Positions 24,655 through 33,170 of a DNA stretch of 64,000 nt are shown one piece after another. Every line of letters starts with the position of its first letter. Position 1 is the first letter of the stretch. The stretch spans positions 310,001 through 374,000 of the forward strand of contig NZ_JARJHT010000003.1 in the NCBI RefSeq assembly GCF_029269745.1. Direction: 5' to 3'. The position numbers and the translations under genes were made by a program. Source of the stretch: Polluticoccus soli (GTDB taxonomy: Bacteria > Bacteroidota > Bacteroidia > Chitinophagales > Chitinophagaceae). Below the pieces are notes generated by a model. It had not been told where the DNA came from. It ran no database searches and worked only from the letters and a program-made list of their open reading frames with translations.

Positions 24655-25017
24655 CTTGCCGCGTATCTTCTGCTGGTGCATAGCGCCCCAGTCTGCCAGT
24701 GCACGTATCACATCATTCAGCGTGTTTGAATATTCAGTAGCCTCGTACTCTACGCTTACGGGTGTGCTGTCGTACACGTGCCTCACCACAAAGCCATTCA
24801 GCTCCAGGTCTTTTAGTTCTGCCGATAGCACCTTGGCCGATATACCTTTTATAGCCCGCTGCAGATCGCCAAAACGCTTGGCCCCGCCTTTCAGCGCTAC
24901 GATGATGCGCAGCTTCCATTTGCCGTGTATCACAAACAAGGCATCATCCATCGCCGCCAGCGATCGCATGCATTCTTCGCGCGATATATGCGCGGGCATT
25001 TTTATTGTCTTTGCCAT
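24640..25017 (-). CDS. HxlR-family winged-helix regulator
   Basis: A 125-residue HxlR-type regulator: HGKWKLRIIVALKGGAKRFGDLQRAIKGISAKVLSAELKDLE is the classic winged-helix core. A single Cys at residue 16 (SREECMRSL) is placed like the redox-active Cys of YodB/QorR-type members that sense quinones or electrophiles. It is divergent from a DoxX-like gene and an FMN reductase, the usual targets of such regulators. Three phased dyads in the 100-bp gap are the likely operator. Redox sensing is inferred from context. Confidence 0.88.
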   Translation of the reverse strand: MAKTIKMPAHISREECMRSLAAMDDALFVIHGKWKLRIIVALKGGAKRFGDLQRAIKGISAKVLSAELKDLELNGFVVRHVYDSTPVSVEYEATEYSNTLNDVIRALADWGAMHQQKIRGKLKQK

Positions 25018-25022
25018 AGTCA

Positions 25023-25073
25023 GTTACCCGAAGGTAACCAGTTACCAACGGGTAACTAGTTACTTTTAGTAAG
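25023..25073. promoter_or_regulatory. Triple dyad operator between hxlR-like and doxX-like genes
   Basis: GTTACC-N4-GGTAAC occurs perfectly at 25023-25038 and 25041-25056, and a degenerate third copy (GTTAC-N5-GTAAG) lies at 25059-25073. Copies repeat every 18 bp. Position in the divergent promoter region makes this the probable binding site of the adjacent HxlR-like protein, controlling both directions. Confidence 0.75.
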
Positions 25074-25117
25074 TAAAGGTACCGAAATTTGCATCAACAA
25101 ACAAAACAGAACAAACA

Positions 25118-25498
25118 ATGCAAACAAGGACAAGAAAGATCGTCAACACCATCGCAGCCATTATACCTGCGGCTATGGTCATCATGAGTGGATTTATGAA
25201 ATTCAACCCACCTGCCGATATGCTGGCCGGCTTCGAGAAAATGGGCATCGCCAAACACATGCCTATGCTGGGCATCATGGAGCTTAGCTTCAGCGTACTC
25301 TTCCTCTACCCGCGCACCATGAGGCTGGGCTTCATACTGCTGTCGTGCTACTTTGCAGGTGCGCTGGCTACCGAGCTGTCGTATGGCCTGCCGTTTAACG
25401 CGCTGCTGCCTATGGGCCTGGTATGGATCGGCACCTTCGTCCGCGACAGGGAGTTGTTCCTATCCTTCCTGCAAAAACCGTCGGTTGCAAGGGCATAG
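25118..25498 (+). CDS. DoxX-like membrane protein
   Basis: A 126-residue inner-membrane protein with four hydrophobic helices (IVNTIAAIIPAAMVIMSG; MPMLGIMELSFSVLFLY; LGFILLSCYFAGALATEL; LLPMGLVWIGTFV). The motif GFMKFNPPADMLAGFEKMG is typical of the DoxX-like family. It is the first gene of a two-gene unit with the FMN reductase 36 bp on, divergent from the HxlR-like regulator. DoxX-like proteins are often linked to redox or quinone metabolism; the exact reaction is unknown. Confidence 0.82.
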   Translation: MQTRTRKIVNTIAAIIPAAMVIMSGFMKFNPPADMLAGFEKMGIAKHMPMLGIMELSFSVLFLYPRTMRLGFILLSCYFAGALATELSYGLPFNALLPMGLVWIGTFVRDRELFLSFLQKPSVARA

Positions 25499-25534
25499 TT
25501 ATTTCATCAAACGACAAACAGTAAGAAGAAGTTT

Positions 25535-26101
25535 ATGCTGAACCTGAAGATAATTGTAGCCAGCACACGCCCCGGCAGGCAGGGGCCGGTAATAGCCGAA
25601 TGGGTAAACGAAACAGTAAAACAACACGGAGGTTTTGATGTAGAGGTATTAGACCTTGCCGTCATCAACCTGCCCATGATGGACGAGCCCCACCACCCGC
25701 GCATGCAGATGTACACACAGGAGCATACAAAACAGTGGAGCAAGACCATAGACCATGCTGATGCCTTCATCATAGTGACGCCGGAGTACAACCACGGCTA
25801 CCCCGCCCCACTCAAAAATGCGCTCGACCATCTGTATAAAGAATGGCATTACAAGCCCGTAGGTTTTGTAAGCTATGGCGGACTGTCGGGCGGTACGCGA
25901 TCGGTACAGCAGCTGATACAGGTAGTGACAGCGCAGAAGATGATCCCTCTGGTAGAAGCAGTGAACATACCGTTCTTCAGCAAGCATATAACCGACGAGG
26001 AGAACTTTATGAGCAATGATGTACTGGACAAGTCGGCAAACGCGATGCTGACCGAATTGGCACGCTGGGCAGAAGCCTTGAAACCAATGAGAAACAAATA
26101 G
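25535..26101 (+). CDS. NAD(P)H-dependent FMN reductase
   Basis: A 188-residue flavodoxin-fold reductase. STRPGRQGP (residues 10-18) binds the FMN phosphate and PEYNHGYPAPLKNALD (83-98) is the family signature, followed by YGGLSGG contacting the isoalloxazine ring. Such enzymes reduce quinones, azo compounds or free flavin with NAD(P)H. Located behind the DoxX-like gene under the putative HxlR operator, it probably detoxifies quinones or similar electrophiles. Confidence 0.88.
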   Translation: MLNLKIIVASTRPGRQGPVIAEWVNETVKQHGGFDVEVLDLAVINLPMMDEPHHPRMQMYTQEHTKQWSKTIDHADAFIIVTPEYNHGYPAPLKNALDHLYKEWHYKPVGFVSYGGLSGGTRSVQQLIQVVTAQKMIPLVEAVNIPFFSKHITDEENFMSNDVLDKSANAMLTELARWAEALKPMRNK

Positions 26102-26133
26102 CGGTATTATCACTTAAAGAGGGAACAATATTT

Positions 26134-26162
26134 ATGAAGGCATAGGTAAACTATGCCTTCAT
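26134..26162 (+). promoter_or_regulatory. Perfect 12-bp hairpin covering the start codon of a response regulator
   Basis: ATGAAGGCATAG (26134-26145) and CTATGCCTTCAT (26151-26162) flank GTAAA. The final AT of the right arm are the first two bases of the ATG at 26161, so folding of the mRNA would hide the start codon. The left arm itself reads ATG-AAG-GCA-TAG, a three-codon frame. Could be a translational control element, an operator, or a terminator for the FMN reductase gene; there is no T-run. Confidence 0.5.
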
Positions 26163-26583
26163 GAATAATACCAGTGGCCCCATACTACTGATAGACGATG
26201 ACCTGGAAGAACAGGAAATGCTGGAGACCGCGTTTCGTGAAATTGGGATGGACAATAAGATCCTGTTCTTCAAGAATGGACTGGAAGCAATGGACCACCT
26301 GCTGAGTGCCACAGAAAAACCCTTCCTGATATTGTGCGACATGAACATGCCCGTAATGGATGGCCTCACCCTGCGCGACAACATCAACAGCAACGATATA
26401 CTGCGTAAAAAAAGCATCCCTTTTATCTTCTACAGCACTACAGCCCGACCTGAAGAGGTAGAGAAAGCCTATGAGCTTGCCGTGCAGGGCTTTTTTGAGA
26501 AACACTTCGCCTACCAGGAAATGTGCAACGACCTGAGAAGGATATGCGGATATTGGGCCAGCTGTATCCGCCCAACTGATTAA
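26161..26583 (+). CDS. Single-domain response regulator
   Basis: A 140-residue stand-alone REC domain without output domain. The acidic pocket is Asp12-Asp14 (LLIDDDLEEQEM), the phospho-acceptor Asp60 (LCDMNMPVMDG), Ser/Thr at 92-93 (FYSTTA) and Lys114 (FFEKHF). This subfamily is common in Bacteroidota and acts by protein contact or phosphorelay. No kinase is adjacent. The start codon lies in a perfect hairpin. Confidence 0.88.
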   Translation: MNNTSGPILLIDDDLEEQEMLETAFREIGMDNKILFFKNGLEAMDHLLSATEKPFLILCDMNMPVMDGLTLRDNINSNDILRKKSIPFIFYSTTARPEEVEKAYELAVQGFFEKHFAYQEMCNDLRRICGYWASCIRPTD

Positions 26584-26614
26584 TGTACGTACCTTTATTA
26601 CAAACATACCCCCT

Positions 26615-26920
26615 ATGTACGCCTACGATACTCTGAGCGAAGCAGTCAATGACATGAGGAAACGCGGTTACAAAGAAGATTTTAACCTGGAACCGAATTG
26701 CATTAGCTGCGCGCAGCTCGATCTGCAACTGCACCCCGAACATTTTACGGTAGAAGAATTTTACCGCTTCGAGGGCATCTCCAACCCCGATGACAACAGC
26801 ATTGTGTACGGCATCACCTCCAAAGACGGCGTGATGGGCATACTGGTAGATGGTTACGGCATCTATTCCGAAAGCCTGACCGATGACATGATCAGCAAAC
26901 TACGCATGCACCCGGAATAA
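26615..26920 (+). CDS. Conserved small cytoplasmic protein, 101 aa
   Basis: MYAYDTLSEAVNDMRKRGYKEDFNL is followed by PNCISC, a C-x-x-C that could hold metal, and then HPEHFTVEEFYRFEGISNPDDNSIVYGI. Proteins with this layout are widespread in Bacteroidota and often carry the misleading name phosphoribosylpyrophosphate synthetase, although no PRPP-binding motif is present. It starts 32 bp after the response regulator and may be cotranscribed. Function unknown. Confidence 0.72.
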   Translation: MYAYDTLSEAVNDMRKRGYKEDFNLEPNCISCAQLDLQLHPEHFTVEEFYRFEGISNPDDNSIVYGITSKDGVMGILVDGYGIYSESLTDDMISKLRMHPE

Positions 26921-26994
26921 ACCGGCAGTTAATTTCCGTATTTCTACGCTAGCGCGCGAATAGGGGTAAAACTAACTTGCAGCGTTATTACTGC

Positions 26995-27126
26995 ATGGTG
27001 AACCGTCGCGAGATCATAGCATACATCCTGGTACTGGCGCTGCTGATAGGCAGCTATTTTTACGTGCGCAGCCTACAACCCCAGGAAGAACTGCAACTGA
27101 CGGGACAGCCGGCAGCTGCCAGGTAA
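26995..27126 (+). CDS. Small single-pass membrane protein, 43 aa
   Basis: A short frame from ATG 26995 to TAA 27124-27126: basic start MVNRREI, one hydrophobic helix (IAYILVLALLIGSYFYV) and a polar tail (SLQPQEELQLTGQ). The topology is that of a genuine bitopic microprotein. It stands between the conserved 101-aa gene and another membrane protein gene on the same strand. Confidence 0.5.
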   Translation: MVNRREIIAYILVLALLIGSYFYVRSLQPQEELQLTGQPAAAR

Positions 27127-27190
27127 CAAAATGCCCGCTTACTGGCATTAGTTTTACGTCATCCACCATACGGAACTAAACTTTCCATTT

Positions 27191-27517
27191 ATGCTCAAGC
27201 GTGTAGGCGGATGGAATTATGCAGGGATAGTGATCATTGCCGGTGTTATGGGCTCTTACAGCTGGTATACGCTGCTAAAACCCGATGAGCTGAAACAGCT
27301 GCATGAGCAATGGGGCGCCAACTTCCTGATGAGGCAGGCGGCATTTACTTTCTACAGCTTTATGGCCTTGTGCATCCTGCTGCTCATCAATGTCCTCTAC
27401 GATCTGAAGAGATACGGCGAGGTCAACTGGCGCAAGCTGGTAGATATCATCTTGTTCGGTATGATAGTCTGCTTTGCGGTGACACTGTTGGGTAATCTAT
27501 GGCTGATGACCAGGTAA
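27191..27517 (+). CDS. Three-helix membrane protein, 108 aa
   Basis: Hydrophobic helices at about residues 9-27, 49-70 and 84-105 separated by charged loops (KPDELKQLHEQWG, YDLKRYGEVNWRK). No signal peptide and no motif that identifies a family. Its stop abuts the stop of the convergent DUF1801 gene with no gap. Confidence 0.65.
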   Translation: MLKRVGGWNYAGIVIIAGVMGSYSWYTLLKPDELKQLHEQWGANFLMRQAAFTFYSFMALCILLLINVLYDLKRYGEVNWRKLVDIILFGMIVCFAVTLLGNLWLMTR

Positions 27518-27904
27518 CTATTTCTTCTTCGCCTTTTTCAGTGCTGCTTTTTCTTTATCCTGGTCTATCCGGTATTTCACAATGTTCTTCACCAGTGTTT
27601 TGGGTATCGGTTTATCCAGCGGGAACTGGATGGCGCCCTTTGATGTTTTGTATTTGGTGAGTTCGTCTTTGAACACCACCATGGGGCTGGCGGTCGGATA
27701 AAAACCGATGTGCCCTTTGTAGGCTGCAAAATACACCAGCACACTATTCAGCTTATACGCCGGCATATTGTAGCTGATCACCTCCTCGGCCTGTGGTACC
27801 GCGGCTTTGATAATGCTGCGTATCTCCTCTGCACGCTCCAGCGCCTGTTCGGGTACTGTGCGCATATATTCGTCTACAGTTTTGAATTTCAGGGATGTTT
27901 CCAT
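27518..27904 (-). CDS. DUF1801 (YdhG-like) protein
   Basis: A 128-residue cytoplasmic protein from the ATG at 27904 (METSLKFKTVDEYM). The pattern VDEYMRTVPEQALERAEEIRSIIKAAVPQAEEVISYNMPAY...YFAAYKGHIGFYP is characteristic of the DUF1801/YdhG family, whose fold resembles frataxin and whose Bacillus member was proposed to bind iron. It ends in a Lys-rich tail. The exact function here is unknown. Confidence 0.85.
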   Translation of the reverse strand: METSLKFKTVDEYMRTVPEQALERAEEIRSIIKAAVPQAEEVISYNMPAYKLNSVLVYFAAYKGHIGFYPTASPMVVFKDELTKYKTSKGAIQFPLDKPIPKTLVKNIVKYRIDQDKEKAALKKAKKK

Positions 27905-28248
27905 TGCGAAGATTTCATTAAAACTACTTAATCTTTCAATTGCTACCCCCGTCAAATGTAGGGGGCATTTTGTTACAAATGACTCTTGTTACGGTTTATC
28001 ATCCACCGTAGCTTTGTATTGCTTCATTTACCTACAATAAACACGAACCAGCGATTGGGTCGTGAAACACGAAAAGAATAGGTTGTAAATTGACAGATCG
28101 GGCAGGACTCTTCCTGCCTTTTGTCATTCATACGCTCAAAACTGCGTTAAGGGCACTTAAAGCTACTGCATTTTGTACCCTGACGGCCAACGGCCCCTCC
28201 CGAAATTGCCGTCTATTTGTTTTTAACCTCTTTAACCTATTTGAACCT
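27905..28248. other. Intergenic region and leader with two hairpins
   Basis: 344 bp before the Omp28-like gene. CACGAACC-AGCGATT-GGGTCGTG (about 28047-28069) pairs imperfectly, and GGCAGGA (28101-28107) pairs with TCCTGCC (28112-28118), followed by TTTT. The second looks like a small terminator 130 bp before the ATG, so either it ends an upstream short RNA or it is a leader attenuator. No gene found. Confidence 0.4.
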
Positions 28249-29616
28249 ATGAGCAAATTTTCTACCCTCTTTTTTATTGCCCTTATGCTTAGCGCCCATG
28301 CGTTTGCGCAAGACTGGGCAGCCTTACCGCTCACACAGCTCTACCGGCAAATACCGGGCACGCGCACGTTCACATTTGCTTTCGAAAACATAGACAATAC
28401 AGGCATCAGTCCCTACACCATAGGATGGCAACAAGACAATGGCCCCATACATTCATTGTCTAAACTGGCTAGCAATACTTATTGGACCAGTGGCGGCGGA
28501 TTGATCGCAGACCCAACCATGACGGTAACTTTCCCCACCACAGGCGTATATAAGCTAAAAGCCTGGGTCAAAGTGCCCAACGATCTAAATCCTGCAAATG
28601 ATACCATAACTGCAAACATTACGGTGTACGAGGCTTTGCCGAAGAAAAATGTTGTACTGGAGATCTACAAACACCTTACTTGCGGCCCTTGCTATGCCAT
28701 AGCACAGTATGCCGATACCTGCATTGCCAAAAACGATGCATATTCCCTTGTCAGTATCTATGCAGGGATTACTGAACCTTTTGCCATCCCTGAGGGTGTA
28801 GAAGCCGACGATGCCCTGGTGGGCGGTACGCATCCGGGGCCGGTATTTGACAGGTATAAGTTCAACTTTTTCAAATCGTTCAGGGCCAGTTATTATGCCA
28901 CTCCTTTCTCCATAGATGGCTATGGTGAGCGCGAACGCTATTTTGAAAGGGTGCAGGTATATTTCAAATCGGTAAACTACAACAGCGCCACTCGAGAGCT
29001 AAAGATGAAACTGGCTGCAAAAGCATGGGTAGGTTTCTCTGAAGAACTCCGTTTTAATGTGTACCTGACAGAAGACTCCGTAAAAGGTTACCAGGCTGCC
29101 GCGCCCGACCCTGCTAATTACTATCACAACCACGTGCTGCGCGCCATGTTGGGCGGCGCCTGGGGAAAAGCAGGCAGCATCCCTTCTTCTATGAGCAAAA
29201 ATGATGAGGCTGAATATGATTTCACTTACACCGTTCCTTCTAACTACAACACCTCCAAAATGCACCTGATAGCGCTGGTGCAGGCCTATGATCAAAACAT
29301 AATCGGGAGGCGCATCGTAAACTCTGAGCATAAGACCTTTGCTGAAGCACTCGATATAAAAGACGCAACTCCTGCGGCCAACTTGCAATTCAATGTATAC
29401 CCTAACCCCGCAACCGATGTATTGAAAATTTCTTTCGGCACTGCATTGCCAAAACCTGTGGAACTAACCCTGGAGGACATCGCAGGCAGAGTATACGGCA
29501 CACAACAAGTGCAAGCCGATGCAGAACTGAACCTACAACACCTGGCACCCGGCACTTACCTGCTGCGCATAGACGATGGGCAGGTAGTACATACACACAA
29601 TGTCATAAAACAATAA
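28249..29616 (+). CDS. Omp28-like T9SS-exported protein
   Basis: A 455-residue protein; the ATG at 28249 gives signal peptide MSKFSTLFFIALMLSAHAFAQ. A beta-sandwich of about 115 residues precedes a thioredoxin-like domain with Cys-Gly-Pro-Cys (EIYKHLTCGPCYAIAQY), as in the Omp28-related family. A second beta region follows, and the last 75 residues are a T9SS type A domain with VYPNPATDVLKI. The partial protein at 1-495 is a paralog. CGPC suggests a redox or disulfide role at the surface; unproven. Confidence 0.82.
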   Translation: MSKFSTLFFIALMLSAHAFAQDWAALPLTQLYRQIPGTRTFTFAFENIDNTGISPYTIGWQQDNGPIHSLSKLASNTYWTSGGGLIADPTMTVTFPTTGVYKLKAWVKVPNDLNPANDTITANITVYEALPKKNVVLEIYKHLTCGPCYAIAQYADTCIAKNDAYSLVSIYAGITEPFAIPEGVEADDALVGGTHPGPVFDRYKFNFFKSFRASYYATPFSIDGYGERERYFERVQVYFKSVNYNSATRELKMKLAAKAWVGFSEELRFNVYLTEDSVKGYQAAAPDPANYYHNHVLRAMLGGAWGKAGSIPSSMSKNDEAEYDFTYTVPSNYNTSKMHLIALVQAYDQNIIGRRIVNSEHKTFAEALDIKDATPAANLQFNVYPNPATDVLKISFGTALPKPVELTLEDIAGRVYGTQQVQADAELNLQHLAPGTYLLRIDDGQVVHTHNVIKQ

Positions 29617-29633
29617 AATCTGTTAAATCATCT

Positions 29634-29670
29634 GGAAGCCCGGCGCTAAAAGCCGGGGCTTCGCGTTTTT
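29634..29670 (+). terminator. Intrinsic terminator
   Basis: AAGCCCGGC and GCCGGGGCTT pair with one bulged base around CGCTAAAA... and run into CGCGTTTTT. Located 18 bp after the Omp28-like gene. Confidence 0.7.
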
Positions 29671-29685
29671 AGCTACTTTAGTTTC

Positions 29686-30360
29686 ATGCGTTATGCTCTA
29701 TTACTCTTCGTTCTGCTGCATGGTTTTGTAGCAACCGCCACCCAGGACTCGTATCCTGGTGTGAAATTGGTGCACAAACGTTTCCGTTTTGGTAATTGCA
29801 AGTGTTATTCCAACTGGCTCGAGGTACAGAGCTATAACAAAACCGCCACCGACTCGATCAATTCAACCATCCGGAGGGAACTGCAGGCTTTCCGGTATTT
29901 TCCCGACAGTGCACAATGCTGCGGTCCATGGAATCACAATGACATTTATGAGCGCATGCACGGGGTCAAAATGCAAACCTCATTGATATTAAGTTTTCTG
30001 TACACTCAGTCGGGACACACAGATGGAACAAAGATGCCTCGATTGGATATTCTTACACTTAACTTCAACCCGCAAACGGGACAAAGACTACGCATATCGC
30101 AAGCTGTATACGCCCATAAAAAAGCATCTCTTGACTCTATTATCCTGCAAAGACTTGCCATGGCTTATGGTTGCGAGGTCGAAGCGCTGCCGGGATGGCT
30201 CACAAGTCAGCTCACGGAACCGGAATTCGTGATTGAAAACTATGGTATAACCCTGCTCTTTACCAACGAAAATGGATTCCATTTTCAACAACCGTGGACA
30301 TACAAGGAGCTAAGGTGTTATATGCAAACCGAAATCTTGGGCGATCTGCGATATGACTAA
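29686..30360 (+). CDS. Exported protein, possibly DUF3298-like
   Basis: A 224-residue protein with signal peptide MRYALLLFVLLHGFVATATQ. The order of a Cys-rich start (FGNCKCYSNW, AQCCGPW), then LDILTLNFNPQTGQRLRISQAVYAHKKASLDSIILQRLA and a final VIENYGITLLFTNENGFHF resembles the DUF3298/RsiV-type fold found in secreted bacteroidal proteins. The match is by pattern only. Periplasmic or lipid-free location is inferred. Confidence 0.6.
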   Translation: MRYALLLFVLLHGFVATATQDSYPGVKLVHKRFRFGNCKCYSNWLEVQSYNKTATDSINSTIRRELQAFRYFPDSAQCCGPWNHNDIYERMHGVKMQTSLILSFLYTQSGHTDGTKMPRLDILTLNFNPQTGQRLRISQAVYAHKKASLDSIILQRLAMAYGCEVEALPGWLTSQLTEPEFVIENYGITLLFTNENGFHFQQPWTYKELRCYMQTEILGDLRYD

Positions 30361-30487
30361 AGAGGCCTAACCGCTGCGCGCTCTAACAAGCCAGTAAGTA
30401 ATGTTAATTTTATATGTACGCTCAGTAACGAAAGCACGGGCCTTCCGTTTTTGCCCCACGCGGAACGATTTTGTTTACAGATGAGAT

Positions 30488-31075
30488 GTGAAAAAGCTGT
30501 GGGGGATAGCAATAGGTGTTTCAATGTTTTTTGTGGCTTGCGAGCGCGCAAAGATGCCCCGTGTGCACAATACCTATACTATTGATACGGCATTGCCGGC
30601 TGCCATGGGGCCAGACACCACCTTACCGCCGCCCATGCCACCTGACACATTCAAAGGATATAATACAGACTCTACCGCGCAGCTGGCCGATAGCATAGTA
30701 AATTTTGCAGAAACGCTGCTGGGCACTCCTTACAGGTATGCTGGTACTAATCCTGCCACAGGCTTTGATTGTTCGGGCTTTATTAACTATGTATTCCTGC
30801 ACTTCCGCATACCGGTGCCGCGCTCTTCTATCGACTTTGACCACGAGGGAGTAAATGTGCCAGTAGAAAATGCACGACGTGGCGATCTCATCCTTTTTAC
30901 GGGTACAGATAGTACCGAGCGCGCCATAGGGCATATAGGCATCGTTACCACCAACAGCGCAGAAGAATTACGTTTTATCCATTCAACATCAGGAAAAGCA
31001 TACAGCGTTACCATCACGCCGCTCAACGAGTATTATAAGCGCAGGTTCGTAAAGATCATACGCGTGCTGCCGTAA
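30488..31075 (+). CDS. NlpC/P60 cell-wall hydrolase lipoprotein
   Basis: A 195-residue lipoprotein starting at GTG 30488; the ATG 7 bp earlier is out of frame. MKKLWGIAIGVSMFFVAC ends in lipobox FVAC. After a Pro-rich linker the NlpC/P60 domain has catalytic Cys95 (GFDCSGFINYVF), His149 (IGHIGIV) and His165 (FIHSTS), all intact. Such enzymes cut the gamma-D-Glu to diamino-acid bond in peptidoglycan stem peptides. Anchored in the periplasm, it probably takes part in wall remodelling. Confidence 0.9.
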   Translation: MKKLWGIAIGVSMFFVACERAKMPRVHNTYTIDTALPAAMGPDTTLPPPMPPDTFKGYNTDSTAQLADSIVNFAETLLGTPYRYAGTNPATGFDCSGFINYVFLHFRIPVPRSSIDFDHEGVNVPVENARRGDLILFTGTDSTERAIGHIGIVTTNSAEELRFIHSTSGKAYSVTITPLNEYYKRRFVKIIRVLP

Positions 31076-31079
31076 CTGT

Positions 31080-31778
31080 CTACCGCACCAGCTTTGCACT
31101 ACATAGCAGGCCCGTACCGGTCTGCAGATTGGATATGTAATAGCCGAACGAAGCGTTAGTGCCATCAGAGGTCATTGTGCAGCCAGCCTTTTCATAACCG
31201 CTGATCTGTTGTTGTTCTTTCATGGTAAATTTTCCGGTACCATCCGCCTTCAGGCCTACAGAAAATGTGCGGTCGGTACCGGTGTACTGTACGGTAATAG
31301 AAGTCGCACTGCTACTGGTCACCGACACAGTAACGGGATCATTTCCCGCACAGGTAGAAGTACCATTCCAGCTACCTATGTATTTATCGCGGTACAGCGA
31401 ATCGCAATGAGCGCCGTAGTAGCCCGTATCGCAAACGCATTTGCCCAGGTGGCAATTGCCATTGTTACAATTGAGGCCGGCACAAAGATCTATCTCGCAA
31501 TACTTGCCCGTAAAGTTGGTGGGACAGTTGCAGTTACCTGCAAAGCATTTACCGCCATTCAAGCAATTCACATCCTTACAAAGATCCGTTTGGGTTTCGC
31601 AAGCTGCACCTTCATAGCCAGTTGGGCACTTGCATAGGCCATCTGTACAAGTACCGCCATTTTTACAAACCACGGTCTCACATTTATCGATGCTTTTGCT
31701 GCACGAGCTGTATAGCACTGCAGAGAACATAAGGCAGGTAAGCATCGCGCTGAGCACAATAGAGCTAAGGTGTTTCAT
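31080..31778 (-). CDS. Lipoprotein with three EGF-like domains, paralog 2
   Basis: A 232-residue lipoprotein from the ATG at 31778: MKHLSSIVLSAMLTCLMFSAVLYSSC, with lipobox LYSSC (Cys26). EGF-like modules at about 33-60, 67-94 and 99-125 end in CPTGYEGAAC, CPTNFTGKYC and CDTGYYGAHC. The C-terminal domain begins IGSWNGTSTC and matches the layout of the protein at 5590-6282 throughout. It lies convergent with the NlpC/P60 gene with a 4-bp gap. A calcium-binding signature was not seen in the modules. Surface contact role inferred. Confidence 0.87.
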   Translation of the reverse strand: MKHLSSIVLSAMLTCLMFSAVLYSSCSKSIDKCETVVCKNGGTCTDGLCKCPTGYEGAACETQTDLCKDVNCLNGGKCFAGNCNCPTNFTGKYCEIDLCAGLNCNNGNCHLGKCVCDTGYYGAHCDSLYRDKYIGSWNGTSTCAGNDPVTVSVTSSSATSITVQYTGTDRTFSVGLKADGTGKFTMKEQQQISGYEKAGCTMTSDGTNASFGYYISNLQTGTGLLCSAKLVR

Positions 31779-31907
31779 AGAAGGGGATTTTTGGGATACT
31801 GAAAGATACGACACTGAAGTGCTTTTTCATCGCCGTGTAAAAAACGCCTGAGCTGCAATACGATGGCACGGTGTGTGTGCTATTTTCTATAGCAAATTAC
31901 CCCTACT

Positions 31908-33170
31908 ATGAAACGGCTCACCCTTACCCTGCCGGCGGTTTTGTATGCCTGCATTTTATTTGCACAATCGCCTGCTGTATTGCAGTCGCAATCTGTATAC
32001 TGGATCAAAGACGGCAAGTTCACCCTCATCGATACGCTGCGCCACTATCACAGCAACGGGCGCTTTAGCTACGGCGTGCCGGGCGATAATGCCATCTACC
32101 CCAATAACGGTGTATACCACGACGACAGTACCGTAAAGCTCGACGCCAAAAAGAATTTTGCCGAACCGGCGCTACGGTACACCCATACGTTCAATAGTGC
32201 CGGACAAGTGATCAAGCTGCTGACTGAAACCGCCTGGGGTACCCAGTACACCGAAGCACAAACGACGTGCTACACCTACAATAGCACCGGCATGTTAGAG
32301 ACCACAACTGTATCAGTGGACGGCGAAGACAACGAAAAGACATCGTACGCCTATTATAACGATGAACTAATTGCCCAACTGTACGAAACGCGAAATACAA
32401 CCACCAACATTTGGGAGAAGTGGATACTCGACTCTACCATATGCAGCGGGCTGGACTCTGTGCATGTGAATTACATTGCAGGTGCCGGCTCTCCGCTCAA
32501 AGAGTTCAACCGTAATAAAATGCGGCTCGATGCGACCCACCGCGTGGCCATAGACTCTTATTTCATTGATAAAAAACTACAGACGGTCACCTGGTCGAAA
32601 TACGATGCCGCGGGCAGAAGAAGCAGCGACTCTGTAAAAGGATGGGATCCTGTTCTGTTACAGCTGCAACCTGCTTACATGCGTCGCTATCTTTACGACA
32701 AGAATGGCAACCTGCTAAGTAAAGCTGACTATAGCTGGGATGTCCTTAACAACAACTACACTTTTACTTCTGTCGACTCTATGACCTATTATGCCAACAA
32801 CCACCTGGCTACACACCAGCACTACAGCTACATCAATAATGACCTGGTGCCCACAGAAAAAAGCGTATTTGAATATTTCTATTACGGTTTCCCCGCCGGG
32901 GTGTACGATGTGAATAGTAACCAGGCCATCAACCTTTATCCCATCCCGGCAGTATCTTACATCAACCTGCAGCTGAACTTCACAAAGCCCGAAACATTTT
33001 CGGTAAGGATAATGAGCATGCAGGGACAGGTATTGAGATCGTGGAGTGAGCCGGCACAGCACGCTTATAATAAACAAATACTACTCGATGGCTTTCCGGC
33101 AGGCAATTACCAGCTGCAGTTACAAACCACAGCCGGCAATATGGCGAAGCAATTTACCGTGATCCATTGA
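31908..33170 (+). CDS. T9SS-exported surface protein, paralog family A
   Basis: A 420-residue secreted protein with signal peptide ending ACILFAQ. Repeated YTYNSTGMLE, YDAAGRRSSDS and YDKNGNLLSK motifs resemble YD-type beta repeats and match those in the proteins at 2754 and 33353. The T9SS type A domain begins at about residue 338 with INLYPIPAVSYINL, with Ile instead of the usual Asn in YPNP. Unlike its two closest paralogs it has no phased repeat upstream. Function unknown. Confidence 0.8.
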   Translation: MKRLTLTLPAVLYACILFAQSPAVLQSQSVYWIKDGKFTLIDTLRHYHSNGRFSYGVPGDNAIYPNNGVYHDDSTVKLDAKKNFAEPALRYTHTFNSAGQVIKLLTETAWGTQYTEAQTTCYTYNSTGMLETTTVSVDGEDNEKTSYAYYNDELIAQLYETRNTTTNIWEKWILDSTICSGLDSVHVNYIAGAGSPLKEFNRNKMRLDATHRVAIDSYFIDKKLQTVTWSKYDAAGRRSSDSVKGWDPVLLQLQPAYMRRYLYDKNGNLLSKADYSWDVLNNNYTFTSVDSMTYYANNHLATHQHYSYINNDLVPTEKSVFEYFYYGFPAGVYDVNSNQAINLYPIPAVSYINLQLNFTKPETFSVRIMSMQGQVLRSWSEPAQHAYNKQILLDGFPAGNYQLQLQTTAGNMAKQFTVIH

